DNA from: Cymbidium sinense
Lineage: Eukaryota > Streptophyta > Magnoliopsida > Asparagales > Orchidaceae
Assembly: GCA_021442155.1 (NCBI GenBank)
Contig: JAKCPB010000334.1
Location: forward strand, 62,001-126,000
DNA length: 64,000 bases
Direction: 5' to 3'
Below the pieces are notes generated by a model. It ran no database searches. It was not told where the DNA came from and was given only the letters and a program-made list of their open reading frames with translations. This document shows, in pieces, positions 1-11,645 of the stretch. The position numbers and the translations under genes were made by a program. Every line of letters begins with the position of its first letter. The first letter of the stretch is position 1.

Positions 1-481
1 ATGCTCATATTTATTATTCTTCCTTGAGATGATCCTAACTGAGACTGAGCCTTCCCTTTCAAAGATCTCTCCTTTTCCTCTCTTAATCCTTATCTTTTTT
101 AGCTATGACTTTTGCCTTTGTAGTGTTTTTCGATTTCTTTTTTAGGTTAGAACTTTAGAGGGAATGGTCATTGCTCGTCAACAAGTGCTTTGTTGTAGTG
201 GATCTTGCTTATCTAGCCTTCTCAAAGGACTCATGAACAGCTGTTGACTCATCCTTTTACTATTTTCAGGATTTATTTTAGTCTTACTCTGTGTCTTTTT
301 CTCATATGCTTTTTAGGCATTGTATTTGCTACTTTATCCTTATCTTTTTCTAATGTACTTAGAAGGGGGTTTAGCTCTCTGGGTTTCTTGTAGTTATGAG
401 AGGAGTAGAATTTTAGAGCTTTACCCCTTTTAAGGATATTGTATATTTTTCTTTTATGGTAATAAACTTCCATCTTTTCCC
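1..481 (+). mobile_element. LINE 3' end (copy L1), 5' part outside the window
   Basis: This is the T/G-rich 3' untranslated end of the LINE family that recurs at 8480-9006, 30105-30686 and 44253-44810. Shared landmarks in order are GATGCTCATAT-like text near the start, TTAGCTATGA near 100, AGAGGGAATGGTCATTGCT near 157, CTCATATGCTTTTTAGGCA near 302, and the closing GGTAATAAA near 458. After the final TTTTCCCA the sequence becomes a short A-rich stretch and then ACCCTAAACCC. No protein is encoded; the possible reading frames are chance. The copy is non-autonomous as seen. Whether it is full length upstream cannot be told from this window. Confidence 0.75.
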
Positions 482-807
482 AAAATAAAAACCCTAAACC
501 CTAAATGCTAAACCCTAAACCCTAAACCCAAACCCTAAACCCTAAACACTAAACACTAAACTCTAAACTCTAAAACCCTAAACCTAAACCCTAAACTAAT
601 TAAACTAAAACTAGATTGAACCCTAAACCCTAAACCCAAACCTAAACCCTAACAAAACTAAACCTAAAGCATAAAACCTAAAATTCTAAACCTAAACCAT
701 AACCCTAAACCCTAAACCCTAAACACCAAACCTTAAACTAAAACTATAGTAAATAAATAAATTAAAATAAACCTATACCCGAAAACCTAATAAACCTAAA
801 CCTGTAG
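482..807. repeat. Degenerate CCCTAAA telomere-like array
   Basis: This is tandem CCCTAAA with many single-base variants (CACTAAA, CTCTAAA, CCTAAA). It starts directly at the LINE 3' end and runs into GRP copy G1. The last 90 bases carry the flank seen upstream of most GRP copies: an ACTATAGTAAATAAATAAATT stretch, a run containing AACCTAATAAACCTAAACC, then the insert. The C-rich strand is the + strand. Confidence 0.9.
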
Positions 808-1236
808 AATGGGTAGTACCTTGACGGTAGGAACATCACCGTTACCATGATCGGTCTAGATATATGGCGATGGTGAGGATTATCATAGTGGTGGGGGATC
901 TAGTCTTGGTGGATATGGAGGTGGTGGTTGGGCGTGTGGTGGTTTTGGAGAGGAAGGAGCGATGTTACCAGTGGTGGTGGAGGAGAGATCAAGGATATCT
1001 TTGGTCATCACTAGAGAAGGTGGTTCTTATGGGAACTAGAGAAATTGAAGCGATGATCCGATCTCTACTTATGAAGCGTGTCTTCTAGTAGGGAAGGTTC
1101 TAACCTAGTGTTTTGATTTGCTATGCGTGCTCATTTTTATCTATGTCATCACTTGTGTCTTAGAAAACTTGGTGTCTTACTTGGTTGATGAAATCGGAAA
1201 GAAGAAATGTTGAATCTAAATTTTTTCTCTATTAAA
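808..1236 (+). pseudogene. GRP copy G1: 3' fragment of a glycine-rich RNA-binding protein mRNA
   Basis: The copy starts at AATGGG, inside the C-terminal end of the RRM. The first codons read N-G-stop-Y-L-D-G-R-N-I-T-V, so the third codon, CAG (Gln) in intact family members here, is TAG. An indel near 828-850 then breaks the frame. A glycine-rich tail (GGT/GGA codons), a stop near 1048 and about 190 bases of former 3' UTR follow, ending in TTCTCTATTAAA. The source family binds RNA in nucleus and cytoplasm, but this fragment has no promoter, no start and no complete RRM. It is the most degraded of the copies that keep the usual 5' junction. Confidence 0.8.
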
Positions 1237-2286
1237 TAAAACCAAAAATGCTAACCCCTCAATTAAAACTTGAACCCTAAACCCTAAACCCTAAACCTGC
1301 ATCTGTAAACCCTAAACCATAAACCCTAAACCTCTAAACCCTAAACTTTTTAACCATAAATCCTAAACCTAAACCACAAACCCTAAACCCTAATCCCTGA
1401 CCACAAAACCTCCTAAACTAATACCCAAACCCAAACCAAAACCTAAATAAAATAAAACCAAACTAAAACCTAAAACATAAACCTAAAAAAATAAAATAAT
1501 ATAAAATAAAATAAAAAATAAATAAAACTTGAACTAAACTAAATAAAATAAACCTGAATAAATAACTAAATAAAAACTAAACATAAAATAAAATAAAATA
1601 AACATAAAATAAATCAAAATAAAACCTAAACTAAAAATAAAACTTAAAATACTAAACCCTAAACTAAAAAAATACCAAAATAAAAATAAAATAAAGATAA
1701 AATAAACCTAAACTTAAACTAAAATAAACAAACTAAATAAATAAAACCTAAACTGTAAACCTAAAATTAAATAAAAATAAAATAAATAACCTAACCAAAA
1801 TAAAAAAATTAAATCTATAAATAAAATAAAACTACCTAAACCTTAAAAATAAAACCTAAAATAAAATAAAATAAACTAAACTAAAAACTAAACTAAACTT
1901 CTTAAAACTAAACTAAAATAAACATAAACTAAATAAATAAACTAAACTAAATAAAATAAATATAATAAAAATAAAATAAAATAATATAAAATAAACTAAA
2001 TAAACCTAAACCTGGTTTGCTTAATTTAAAAAAAACCCATAAACCACAAATCTAAACTACCACCCAACACCTACTCTAAGCTCACAACCAAACCCTACTT
2101 TAAACCTAAAATAAACTAACCACTAATCCTAAATCTTAAAATAAACCACAAACCACAAGTAATAAAAAGCATAAACCCCTCTAAATAATAAACCTTAAAC
2201 CCCTAGCAAACCAGACCCTAAACTCAAACCCTAAACCTAAACCTAAAGTAGCTAAATAAATTAAAAAATAAACTTAAACCCTAACA
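1237..2286. repeat. Telomere-like unit: CCCTAAA block, A-rich block, junction word, CCCTAAA block
   Basis: Positions 1255-1440 are CCCTAAA-type. From about 1441 to 2003 the C content falls and words such as CCTAAA, CTAAA and TAAAATAAAA dominate. The junction word appears at 2004-2035 as CCTGGTTTGCTTAATTT plus an A-run. CCCTAAA-like sequence then resumes with many C-rich variants (CCACAAA, CCACCCAACACC). The last 60 bases repeat the AAAGTAGCTAAATAAATT flank that normally precedes GRP copies, but a LINE fragment follows instead. No gene is visible. Confidence 0.85.
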
Positions 2287-2725
2287 ATGGTATCTCTTTC
2301 TGATGGAGGTCAGAATTATTTCTAGTTGGTACTGCTGAGCTTTGGTCGCCCTTTGATTTTGGTGGCTCTCTCATCTTGTCGATCTCTTGATGTGTTGGTT
2401 TTATAATGGCCTAGTGATTAGCAAGCTTCAGAGCATGCTTGTTTGCCTTTTTTTGTAGCATCTTTTTTTTCCTGTGAGGGTTTCTTGGTTGGTGGTTGCT
2501 TGATGGCTATGGTTTTTCCAGCCTTTTGCTTTTGGTTTTGGCTATCTGGCATCGTGATTATTGGTTGAGCCTAGCCATGGGCTTTGTTCCTTCCTAGGCT
2601 GAGTTACTCTCTCTGGAGCTATTACCTACCATCTAGTTTTTGTTCCCCTTTTATGGTGATTTTTTGATGTTTTTTTATGGTGTTTACCTGTTGGCTGGAT
2701 GGCCCAATGGCTTGTCATTTCTTAA
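2287..2725 (+). mobile_element. LINE 3'-UTR fragment (copy L2), truncated at both ends
   Basis: This T/G-rich segment matches the first 440 bases of the fragment at 46909-48178: ATGGTATC...TTCTGATGGAGGTC, GAGCTTTGGT, TTTTGGTGGCTCTC and GGCTTGTCATTTCTT occur in the same order. It lacks the canonical LINE 3' end and stops abruptly at TTTCTT, where an AATAATAAT repeat begins. It encodes nothing. It shares its left junction (TAAACCCTAA-AATGG type) with the GRP copies, which suggests duplication of a junction or repeated use of one target. Confidence 0.65.
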
Positions 2726-3240
2726 TAATAATAATAAACTAATAATAACTAAACTAACTAAATAAATAACTAATAACTAAACTAACTAAAAATAATAAAT
2801 AGTAATAATTATAACAAAACTAAATAAACTAAACACTAAACCCCAAAACCTAAATTAATAAAACTAATAATAATAAAACTAATAATAACAAACTAACCTA
2901 AAGTAAAATAACTAATAACTAAACTAATAAAACCAATAATAATAACTAAACAATAACTATGAAAACTAACAAATTAATAATAAAACTAAACAAAAACTAA
3001 TTAATAACTAACTAATAAAACTTAATAAACTAAGAAATAATAAACTAAAAACCTAATAATAACTATTAAAACTTAAAACTAATAATAAACTCAATAAAAC
3101 TAATAAGAAATAACTAATAACCTAAAACTAATAACTAATAAACTAATAAACTAATAAACAAACTAATAAACTAAATTAATAATAATATAACTAATAAACT
3201 AAATAACTAAACTCAATAATAATAATAATGAGCAATAATA
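2726..3240. repeat. TAATAA/ACTAATAA low-complexity block
   Basis: Here the array is dominated by AATAATAAT, ACTAATAA and AACTAAAC words and has almost no CCC. It begins exactly at the broken 3' edge of LINE fragment L2 and fades into CCTAAA-type repeat near 3240. No other block in the window has this composition. It may be a locally expanded variant seeded at the LINE break. Confidence 0.8.
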
Positions 3241-6200
3241 ATAACCTAAAATATAAACCTAAACTAAACCCTAAACCTAAACCTAAACATAAAAATAAAA
3301 TAAAATAAAAATAAAAATTAATCTAAAATAAAATAAATAAAAACCTAAACTAAACCAAAATAATAAAATAAACCTAAAAATAAAAAACCTAAATAAAATA
3401 AAACCTAATGTAAAATAAGAATACCTAAAATAAAATAAAATTCAAACTAAATAAAACCTAAAATTACAAAAATAAACCTAAAAATAAAACCTAAAAAAAC
3501 AAAACCTATTCCATAAACTAAAAAAAACCTAAACATAAAATAAACAAAATAAAATAAACCTAAACTAAAATAAACTAAAGTAAAATAAATAAAACCCAAA
3601 ATAGACCTAAAATAAACCTAAATAAAATAAAAACTAAACATAAAATAAAATTAAAATAAACCTAAAATAAAATAAAATAAAAACCTAAAATAAAAAAATA
3701 AACCTAAAAATGTATAAAAATTGAATCCTAAACCCTAAACTAAAAGAAATATCTAAACTTAAAATAAAAAAATAAACCTAAACCTAAACCTAAAGCTAAA
3801 CTAAATAAAATATAAAAAAAATAAAAATAAATCTAAACCTAAACTAAAAACCTAAACTAAAACCTAAACCTAAACCTAAAAATAAAATAAAAAAATATAA
3901 ACTAATCTAAAAGAAAATAAATAAAAACATAAACTAAAATAAAAAAAATGAAATAAGCCTAAAAATAAAAAACCTAAATAATCGAAATGTAAAATAAAAA
4001 ATACCTAAATAAAATAAGATAAAAACTAAATAAATCCTAAGCCTAAAAATAAAACCTAAAAAAAATTATTCCCTTAAGTAAAAAAAAACCTAAACATAAG
4101 ATAAACAAAATAACCTAAATCTAAACCTAAGCTTAAATAAACTAAACTAAAATAAATAAAACCTAAAATAGGCCTAAAATAAACCTAAGAATAAAAAAAT
4201 TAAATAAAATAAAAATTATACATAAAATAAAAATAAAATTAACTAAAATAAACTAAAAATAAAATAAAATAAAAACAAAAAATAAATAAAAAATAATACT
4301 TAAAAATAAGTAAAAAAATAAAACCTAAACCCTAAAGTAAAAAAATTAAACCTATAATAAAAATGAAATAAACAAAATAAAATAAACCTAAACCTAAACT
4401 AAAATAAACTAAACTAAAATAAAAACATAAAACCTAAACCTAAAAAAAATAAAAAAACCTAAACCTAAACCTAAACATAAAATTAAAAATAAAACCTAAA
4501 CCTAAAATTATAATTAATACTAACTAAAAAAATAAACCTAAACCTAAACCTAAACCTAAAAAAATAAACTAAAATAAAAAATTAAACGAACAAAAACAAA
4601 CTATACTAAATATAAATTAAAAATGAACATAAATAAAAATAAAAAATTAAATAACCTAAAATAAATAAAAAATAAACTAAATAAACCTAAACCTACCGGT
4701 TTAGTTAATTTTTTTTTTAAAAAAATCCTAAACCATAAACCCTAAACCATAAAAACCCTAAACCCTAAAGCCAAAACACTAAACCCAAACCCTAAACCCG
4801 AAAACCCTAAACCCTAAAACCATAAACTGTAAACCCTAAACCATAAACACTAAACCCTAAAAACCTAAAAACTTAAAAACCTAAAAACATAAACCAAAAT
4901 TAAATAAAACCAAAATATAAAATATAAAAAAACCTAAACCTAAATAAAATAAAAAATAAAATAAACTAAAACTAAGCCAAAACTTAAAATTAAAAAAATA
5001 AACTAATAACAAACTAAAATAAAATAAGTAAAAACCAAACTAAACTTGAAAAGAAAATAAACATAAGAATAAAAAACCTAAATAAAATAAAAACTAAACA
5101 TAAAATAAAAACTAAACATAAAATAAAAACCAAATAAACCAAAAATAAAATAAAATAAAAACTAAATTAAAACCTAAACACAAAAAATAAACCTAAATAT
5201 AAATAAAAAATTAGATATAAATCCTCAACTAAAGAAAAAAACCTAAACCTAAAATAAAAATAAAATAAACCTAAACTGAAACTAAAATAAACTAAACTAA
5301 AAGAAATAAAACCTAAACCTAAACCTAAAATGAAGTAAATCAAACCTAAATCTAAACTAAATAAAATAAAATAAACTAAAAATAAACCTAAACCTAAACT
5401 AAAAAATAAAACCTAAAAATAAACATAAAATTAAAACCTAAAATGTAATCCTAAAAAAATAAAATAAAAACCAAAATCTAAACCTAAAAATAAAAAATAA
5501 ACTTAAACGTAAAGAATAAGATAAAAATAAAACTATACTAAAAAATAAACATAAACCTAAACCTAAACCAAAAAAAAATAAACTAAAATAAAACCTAAAC
5601 TAAAATTAATAATAAACATAAAATAATTAAACTAAACTAAATAAAATAAAAAATAAAAAAATATAAAAAACTAAATAAACCTAAACCTACTGGTTTACTT
5701 AATTTAAAGAAAAAACCCTAAATGCTAAACCCTAAACCCTAAACTCCAAGTCCTAAACCCTAATCCCTAAAACTAATCCTAAATGATAAACCCTAAACCC
5801 TAAACCCTAAATGCTAAAAAACCCCAAATCCTAAACCATAAGATAACCTTAAACACTAAACCATAAACCCTAAACCCTAAACCCTAAACCATAAACCCTA
5901 AAACTCTAAACCGTACACCCTAAAACCTTAAACCTTAGACCCTAAACTATAAATTCTAAAAACCCTAAATCCTAAAACCTAAACACTAAACCTTATATCA
6001 TAAACCCTAATCTAACCCTAACCCCTAAGCTAACCCTAAACCCTAAACACTAAAGCCTAACCAATAAACCCTAAATACTAAACTGTAAACCCTAACCTCA
6101 AATAGTAAACCCTCAACCCTAAAGCCCTAAACCCTAAACCCTAAACTTTAAACCCTAAGCTCTAAACCATAAACCCTAAAACCTAAAAAGCTAAACTAAA

Positions 6201-7367
6201 TAAACCTAAAATAAAATAAATAAAAACCTAAAACTTAATAAAATAAATAAAATAAAATAAAATAAAATAAAATAAATAAAATAAAATAAAATAAAACCTA
6301 AACTCCTAAACCTAAACCTCAAAATAAAAATAAATAAACTTAAATAAAATAAATAAGAACCAAAACTAAATTAAAAAAAATAAAATAAACCTCAAAATAA
6401 AAATGCAAAATAAAATAAAAATTAAACATAAAGAAAAATAAAATAAACATGAAATAAAATAAAACAAAAATTAAATAAAAACCAAAATTAAAAAAATAAA
6501 CTTAAAAACATTACCTAAAACTAAATAGAAAATAAAAACTAAACCCCAAACTAAAACAAATCGTAAACCTTAAATAAAAATATAATAAATACAATAAAAT
6601 GATCCTAAACATAAACTAAATTAAATAAAACTAAACCTAAACCTAAAATAAACTAAACCAAACCTAAACTTAAACTAAACAAAATAAAATAAACTAAAAA
6701 AACATAAATGTAAACTAAAAAATAAAACAAAAAATAAACCTAAAATAAAATCCAAAATCCTAACCCTAAAAAAACAAAATAAAATCATAAACCTAAACTA
6801 AAAAATAAAAAATAAAACCTAAACCTAAAAAATAAAATATAAAATAAAACTCAACTAAAAAAGATACCTAAACATAAACATAAAAAATAAATTAAAATAA
6901 AAAACCCAAACTAAAATAAAAAACTATACTAAATAAAAATAAAAAATAAAGTAAACTAAAATAAATAAAAAATAAACTAAATATACTACATAATCCTAAA
7001 CCTGCTGATTTACTTAATTAAAAAAAACCATATACTCGAAATCCTAAACACCAAACCCTAAGCCCTAAACCTTAAACCTATAACTATAAACCCTAAACCC
7101 TCAACCCTAAACCCTAAACTCTAAACCCTAAACCCTAAACCCTAAAAAACCCTAAACCCTAAACTCTAAACCCAAAGCCTAAACCCTAAACTTTGAAAGC
7201 ATAAACCCTAAAACCCTAAATCCTAAACCCTAAACCCTATACCCTAACCCTAAACCTTAAACCCTAAACCCCAAACCCTAAACCTAAATCTAAAGTAACT
7301 AAATAAATTTAAAATTAAACCTAAACCCTAAAACCTAATAAAGCTAAACCTAAACCTAAACCCTAAG
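3241..7367. repeat. Three telomere-like units with A-rich blocks and junction words
   Basis: A-rich CCTAAA/TAAAA blocks lie at about 3241-4687, 4866-5683 and 6186-6989. CCCTAAA-rich blocks lie at about 4726-4865, 5716-6185 and 7026-7367. Each A-rich block ends in the junction word, at 4688-4725, 5684-5715 and 6990-7025. The segment 6240-6296 is a nearly pure AAATA pentamer run. The last 80 bases carry the AAAGTAACTAAATAAATTT flank that leads into GRP copy G2. No open frame here looks coding. Confidence 0.85.
4688..4725 (+). repeat. Conserved junction word of the higher-order repeat (best copy)
   Basis: The word reads CCTACCGGTTTAGTTAATTT followed by T- and A-runs. Other copies, with substitutions, lie near 2004, 5684, 6990, 10683, 31478, 31980, 33265, 34560, 35980, 38136, 39263, 40947, 42180, 42876, 46565, 49385, 50550, 52436, 54300, 58640 and 60470. 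The core consensus is CCNGTTTACTTAATTT plus an A-run. It always sits where an A-rich block ends and a CCCTAAA block starts. It is not itself a telomere variant, so it marks unit boundaries. It might be the remnant of an inserted sequence or a processing site; that is inference. Confidence 0.75.
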
Positions 7368-7855
7368 AATGGGTAGAACCTTGATGATAAGAACTTCACT
7401 GTCAACCAGGTTTAGTCTAGCTCTAGAAGTGGAGGCGAAGGTGGAGGCAGTGGTTATCCTAATGGTTGTGGGGGATCTAGACGTGTTGGTGGATATGGAG
7501 ATGGTGGTCAGAGTAGTGGGGGTTATGGAGGCGGGAGGAGTAATGAAGGTTACAGCCATGGTGGTGGCGGAGGGAGAGATCAGGGATATGATTGTGGATC
7601 CTGCTACTCGAGATCCCAGGGTGGTTTTGATGGGAACTAAAGAAATTAAAGAATGGTCCATCCGATCTACTACTTATAGAACTATGTCTTTATAGTAGAG
7701 ATGATTTAAGTGATCTAGGGTTTTTGGTTTGCTCTATGCGTGCTCATTTTTTATCTATGTCGTCACTTGTGCTTTAGAAAACTTGGTGTGTTACTTGGTT
7801 GATGAAATCAAAAAGAAGAAATGTTGAATCTAAATTTGTTCTCTATTAAAAAAAC
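7368..7855 (+). pseudogene. GRP copy G2: glycine-rich RNA-binding protein 3' fragment
   Basis: Reading from AATGGG, the frame gives N-G-stop-N-L-D-D-K-N-F-T-V-N-Q-V-stop, then a long open Gly/Ser/Tyr-rich stretch (GGYGGGRSNEGYSHGGGGG, RDQGYD) ending in FDGN and a stop at the codon where Trp is expected. The pattern NGQ-LDGR-ITVN-QAQSR followed by a GGYGG tail and a DGNWRN end is that of plant GRP7/8 proteins. The 3' UTR keeps AGGGTTTTTGG, TGCGTGCTCATTTTTTATC and GAAATGTTGAATC and ends in TCTCTATTAAAAAAA. Two in-frame stops make it a pseudogene. It belongs to the subfamily with CAG, not TAG, at the N-Q-A codon. Confidence 0.85.
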
Positions 7856-7911
7856 TAAAAACCTTAAACACTAAACTAGAACCTAAAACCTAAACCTAAA
7901 ACCTAAACCCA

Positions 7912-9006
7912 ATAATTTGCTAGAGCCTTTTGCTGTGCTAGCTGAGTCTTTGTTGATGCTTTTGGATTGGAATTTTAGGTTTTCGGTGTTGGTGGCTGCT
8001 TTTCAACCCCTTTTGAGTGGTTGTTTTGTCTTCTGGTGATTTGCACTAGTTGTAGCTTATGTTTCCTTCAGTTGATGGTTTCATTTCTAAGCTATTTAGT
8101 CATTTGTGGTTGCTCACCCTAGTTAAGCTTGGTGACTGCTTATTGTTGGGACTTTGTCTTGAGGGCTCCTATCTTAGTTTTGTTGGTTTTTTCTCTATTA
8201 ATTAGCATTGGTCTGGTGCTTGCTGATGGTTAGTTCTGGTTTCCCTAGTTTAGAGCTTGGATGGGTATTTGGTTAATGACTGTTGTTGGTGTTCTAACTT
8301 TGTTTTGGCCTCTCTCTCTAGGTTATTATGATTACTCTATTATGGTTTTCGTTTAGTGGTTTGGCTGCTAGCTGGTTGTTAGCCGATTGCTGGCCGGTTG
8401 CTCTTTGTTTAATGGTGTTGGATCTGGAACTCTATTGACTACTGGCCTTGGATGTTTGCTTGTATTAGGTATGTTGGCTATGATGGCTTTGATGTTACAC
8501 ACCTCTTCTCTATGGCTAGTAGCATTACATATGTATTGTTGTCCCTTAAGATGATCCTAACTTAGACTGAGCCTTCTCTTTCTCAACTCACTCATTTTCC
8601 TCTCTTTATCCTTATCCTTTTTAGCTATGAGTTTTGCCCTTGTAATGTATTGCAGATTTTTTTTACATATTGGAACTTTATAGAGGGAATGGTCATTGTT
8701 CAGTCAACCAAAGTATTGTTGTTATGGATCTTGCTTATCTTGCTTTCAATAGAATCATGAACTTCTTCTGACTCATCCTTTTCTATTTCCAGGATTTGCT
8801 TTAGTTTTACTTTGTGTCTTTTTCTCTTATGCTTTGTGGGCATTGTATTTGCTTTTTTATTTTCTTTTCTTTTTCTAATGTACTTAGATGGGAGTTTAGC
8901 TCTCTAAGTTTCTTGTAGCTCTAAGAGCAGTAGAATTTTAGAGCTTTAACTTTTTTAAGGACATTATATCTTTTCCATTCATGGTAATAAAATTGTTACT
9001 TTTACC
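7912..9006 (+). mobile_element. 5'-truncated LINE (copy L3), 3'-UTR only
   Basis: The copy starts within the T/G-rich UTR (GCTAGAGCCTTTTGCTG) after a short CCTAAA stretch. From 8480 it follows the family 3' end closely: TATGTTGGCTATGATGGC, the GATGATCCTAACT word, AGAGGGAATGGTCATTG at 8694, TGTACTTAGATGGG at 8879, and GGTAATAAAATT at 8983. The final TTTACCAAAAAAG passes into AAACCCTAAACCC. It has no ORF1 or ORF2 sequence, so it could only have been moved in trans. A target duplication cannot be recognised because both flanks are repeats. Confidence 0.8.
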
Positions 9007-9368
9007 AAAAAAGAAACCCTAAACCCTAAACAACCCTAAACCCTAAAACCCTAAACCCTAAACCCTAAACCCAAAACCTAAACCCTAAACCATAAACTCT
9101 AAACCCTAAACCCTAAAATCCTAAATCTTAAATCCTAAATTAACCCTAAACCCTAAAGCCTAAACACTAAGCCTAAACCCTAAACCCTTAACCCTAACCC
9201 TAAACCCTAAACCCTAAAAGCATAAAACCTAAACCCTAAACCCTAAATGCTAAACCCTAAATCCTAAACCTTAAACCCTAAACCTAAACCCAAATTCACT
9301 AAATAAATTTAAAAAATAAACCTAAACCCTAAAACCAAATAAACCTAAGCCTAAACCTAAACCCTAAG
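9007..9368. repeat. CCCTAAA array between LINE L3 and GRP copy G3
   Basis: Well-preserved heptamers start within a few bases of the LINE end, with variants such as AACCCTAAACCATAAACTC. The final 80 bases are the A-rich GRP flank (ATTCACTAAATAAATTT, then AAAACCAAATAAACCTAAGC) leading to the AAG-AATGGG junction. Confidence 0.9.
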
Positions 9369-9848
9369 AATGGGCAGAACCTTGATGGTAGGAACATCAC
9401 CATCAACTAGGTTCAGTCTAGATATGGCAGTCGAGGTGAAGGTACAGGTGGCAGTTATCACAGTGGTGGTGGGCGATCTGGAGGTGCTGGTGGATATAGA
9501 GGTGGTGGTTGGAGCAATGGTCGTTATGGAGGTGGGAGGAGAGAGGAAAGTTATAGCCATACTGGTGGCGGAGGGAGAGATCTGGGATATGATGGTGGAT
9601 CCTGCTACTCGAGAGGTCAGGGGGGTTCAGATGGGAACTGGAGAAATTAAAGAATGGCCGATCCAATCTGCTGCTTATGGAACTATGTATTTACAGCACA
9701 GACGGTTCTAATTATCTAGGGTTTTTGATTTGTTCTATGCATGCCCATTTTTTATCTATGCTATTGCTTGTGTCTTAGAAAACTTGATGTGTTACTTGGT
9801 TGATGAAATCAAAAAGAAGATATGTTGAATCAGAATTTGTTCTCTTTT
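9369..9848 (+). pseudogene. GRP copy G3: glycine-rich RNA-binding protein 3' fragment, nearly open frame
   Basis: The frame reads NGQNLDGRNITIN, then a stop (TAG for the Gln codon), then VQSRYGSRGEGTGGSYHSGG and an uninterrupted Gly/Arg/Tyr-rich tail with SGGAGGYRGGG, RYGGGRREESY and YSRGQGG, closing with SDGNWRN and a TAA stop near 9648. That is the end of the RRM plus the complete C-terminal glycine-rich domain of a GRP7/8-type protein. The roughly 195-base 3' UTR follows, ending in an A-rich tail. With a single internal stop this is one of the two or three best records of the parent sequence. Proteins of this family bind RNA in post-transcriptional and cold/clock regulation, but this fragment lacks RNP1 and RNP2. 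Confidence 0.88.
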
Positions 9849-11054
9849 AAAAATAAAAAAAAATCAAAAATGCTAAATCCTAAACTAAAACCTGAATTCA
9901 CCTAAACCTAAACCCTAAACCCTAAATCCTGAAAACCCAAAACCCAAAACTCTAAATGGTAAAACCCTAAACTCTAAACCCTAAACCCTAAACCCTAATC
10001 CCTAAAATGTTAAACTAAAATAAATAAAATAAAATAAAATAAAGCCTAAACTAAAACCTAAACCTAAACTTGAAAAGAAAATGAAAATAAAACTAAAATA
10101 AAATAAATAAATACCTAAACTAAACTAAAAAAAAAACTTAAATAAAAAAGAAAACTACACCTAAAACAAAAATAAAATAAAATAAAAACTTAAACCTAAA
10201 AAATATACCTAAACATTAATAAAAAAATAAAACATAAGCCCTAAACTTAAAAAAAAACATAAACCTAAAATAAAAAAATAAACCTAAACCTAAACTAAAA
10301 TAAACTAAACTAAAATAAATAAATCCTAAACCTAAAATAAATTAAACCTAAACCTAAATCTAAACTAAATAAAATAAAATAAACTAAAATAAACCTAAAC
10401 CTAAACTAAAAAAATAAAACTTTAAAATAAACATAAAATAAAAAACCTAAACCTCAACTTAAAAGTAAAATAAAACCTGCACCTAAACCTATAAAGTAAA
10501 ATAAAAATAAATCTAAGCCAAAAAATACACCTAAACCTAAAAAATAAACTAAATAAAAGCCTAAAATAAAATAAATAAACTTAAAATAAATAAACTAAAC
10601 TAAATAAAAAATAAAATTGAACCTAAAAAAATAAAATATAAAATAAAATAAAATAAATAAAAAACTAAACTAAGTAACCTAAACCTATCAGTTTATTTAA
10701 TTTTAAAAAAATAAAATAAATAAAACCCTAAACCCTAAACTCTAAATCTTGAACCCTAAACCCTAAACCCAAAACCCCAAACCCTAAACCCTAAACCCTA
10801 AACTAATGTTAAACCCTAAGATAACCCTAAACCTTAAAGCCTAAACACTAAACCCTAATCCCTAAACCCTAAACCCTAAAACTTAAGCCCAATACCATAA
10901 CCCTAAATCCTAAACACTAAAACACTAAACCCTAAAACCTAAACCTTAAACCCTAAACCATAAATCCTAAACCCTAAACTTAATCCTAAAGACACTAAAA
11001 AAATAACCTAAACCCTAAAACATAATAAACTTAAACCTAAACCAAAACCCTAAT
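9849..11054. repeat. Telomere-like unit between GRP copies G3 and G4
   Basis: CCCTAAA block 9895-10015, A-rich block 10016-10682, junction word 10683-10715 (ATCAGTTTATTTAATTTTAAA), CCCTAAA block 10716-10985, then the GRP flank. This is one clean example of the full higher-order unit. The G3-to-G4 distance is 1686 bases. Confidence 0.88.
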
Positions 11055-11508
11055 AATGGGAAGAAACTTGATGGTAGGAACATCAGTGTCAACTAGGCTC
11101 AGTCAAGATTTGGCGATGTAGGTGATGGTGGAGGTGGCGATTATCATAGTCATGGTGGGGGATCTAAAGGTGCTGGTGGATATGGAAGTGGTAAAAGTGG
11201 TGGTTATGAAGGCAGAGGCAATGTTACAACAGGTGGTGGAGGGAAGATGAGAAATATAATGGCGGATCCCACTGAAGAGGTGGTGGTTCGATGGGAACAG
11301 AAACTAAAGAATGATCAACTGACCGCTTCTTATGGAACTGTCTTTATAGTAGAGATAGTTCTAGTTATCTAGGGTTTTTGATTTACTCTATGTGTGCTCA
11401 TTTTTTATCTATGTCGTCACTTGTGTCTCAGAAAACTTGGTGCGCCACTTGGTTGGTGAAATCAAAAAGAATAAATGTTGAATCTGAATTTGGTATCTGT
11501 TAAAAAAA
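11055..11508 (+). pseudogene. GRP copy G4: glycine-rich RNA-binding protein 3' fragment
   Basis: The frame reads NGKKLDGRNISVN, then the shared TAG stop, then AQSRFGDVGDGGGGDYHSHG and GGSKGAGGYGSGKSGGYEG. After that, a deletion around 11215-11270 shortens and shifts the tail. The 3' UTR is complete, with AGGGTTTTTGATTTACTC and the closing CTGTTAAAAAAAA. It shares the TAG at the Q of N-Q-A-Q with G3, G6 and G10, so these copies descend from an already broken sequence. Confidence 0.85.
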
Positions 11509-11645
11509 ACCTTTAACCCTAAACCCTAAACTAAAACCTAAACCCTAAACCTAAAACCTAAACCCTAAACCCTAAAACCATAAACCCTAAATGCTAAACC
11601 ATAAACCCTAAAAAAAAAACCCTAAGCCCTAAAACCTTAAACCAT
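11509..11645. repeat. CCCTAAA array ending at the 10 kb non-telomeric block
   Basis: Degenerate heptamers continue to CCATAAACC and then stop sharply at TGTTGACCTCAC. The change from telomere-like to ordinary sequence takes place within a few bases. Confidence 0.85.

Noticed and set aside
482..807. CRISPR-like or bacterial repeat array
   Set aside because: The period is seven with continuous degeneration, there are no spacers, and plant LINEs lie next to it.
7356..7661. Thr/Ser/Ile-rich minus-strand frames over the GRP copies (also 9357, 45125, 50922, 52971, 56482)
   Set aside because: They are the reverse complement of Gly-rich codons (ACC/ATC runs) and recur only because the GRP fragment recurs.
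7369..7695. A Val/Met-rich open frame of about 108 codons over GRP copy G2, with like frames at 864, 9370, 45144, 48242, 51067 and 52984
   Set aside because: These are the +1 or +2 frames of the glycine-rich codons (GGT GGT read as GTG GTG). The true parental frame gives GRP sequence and is broken by stops.
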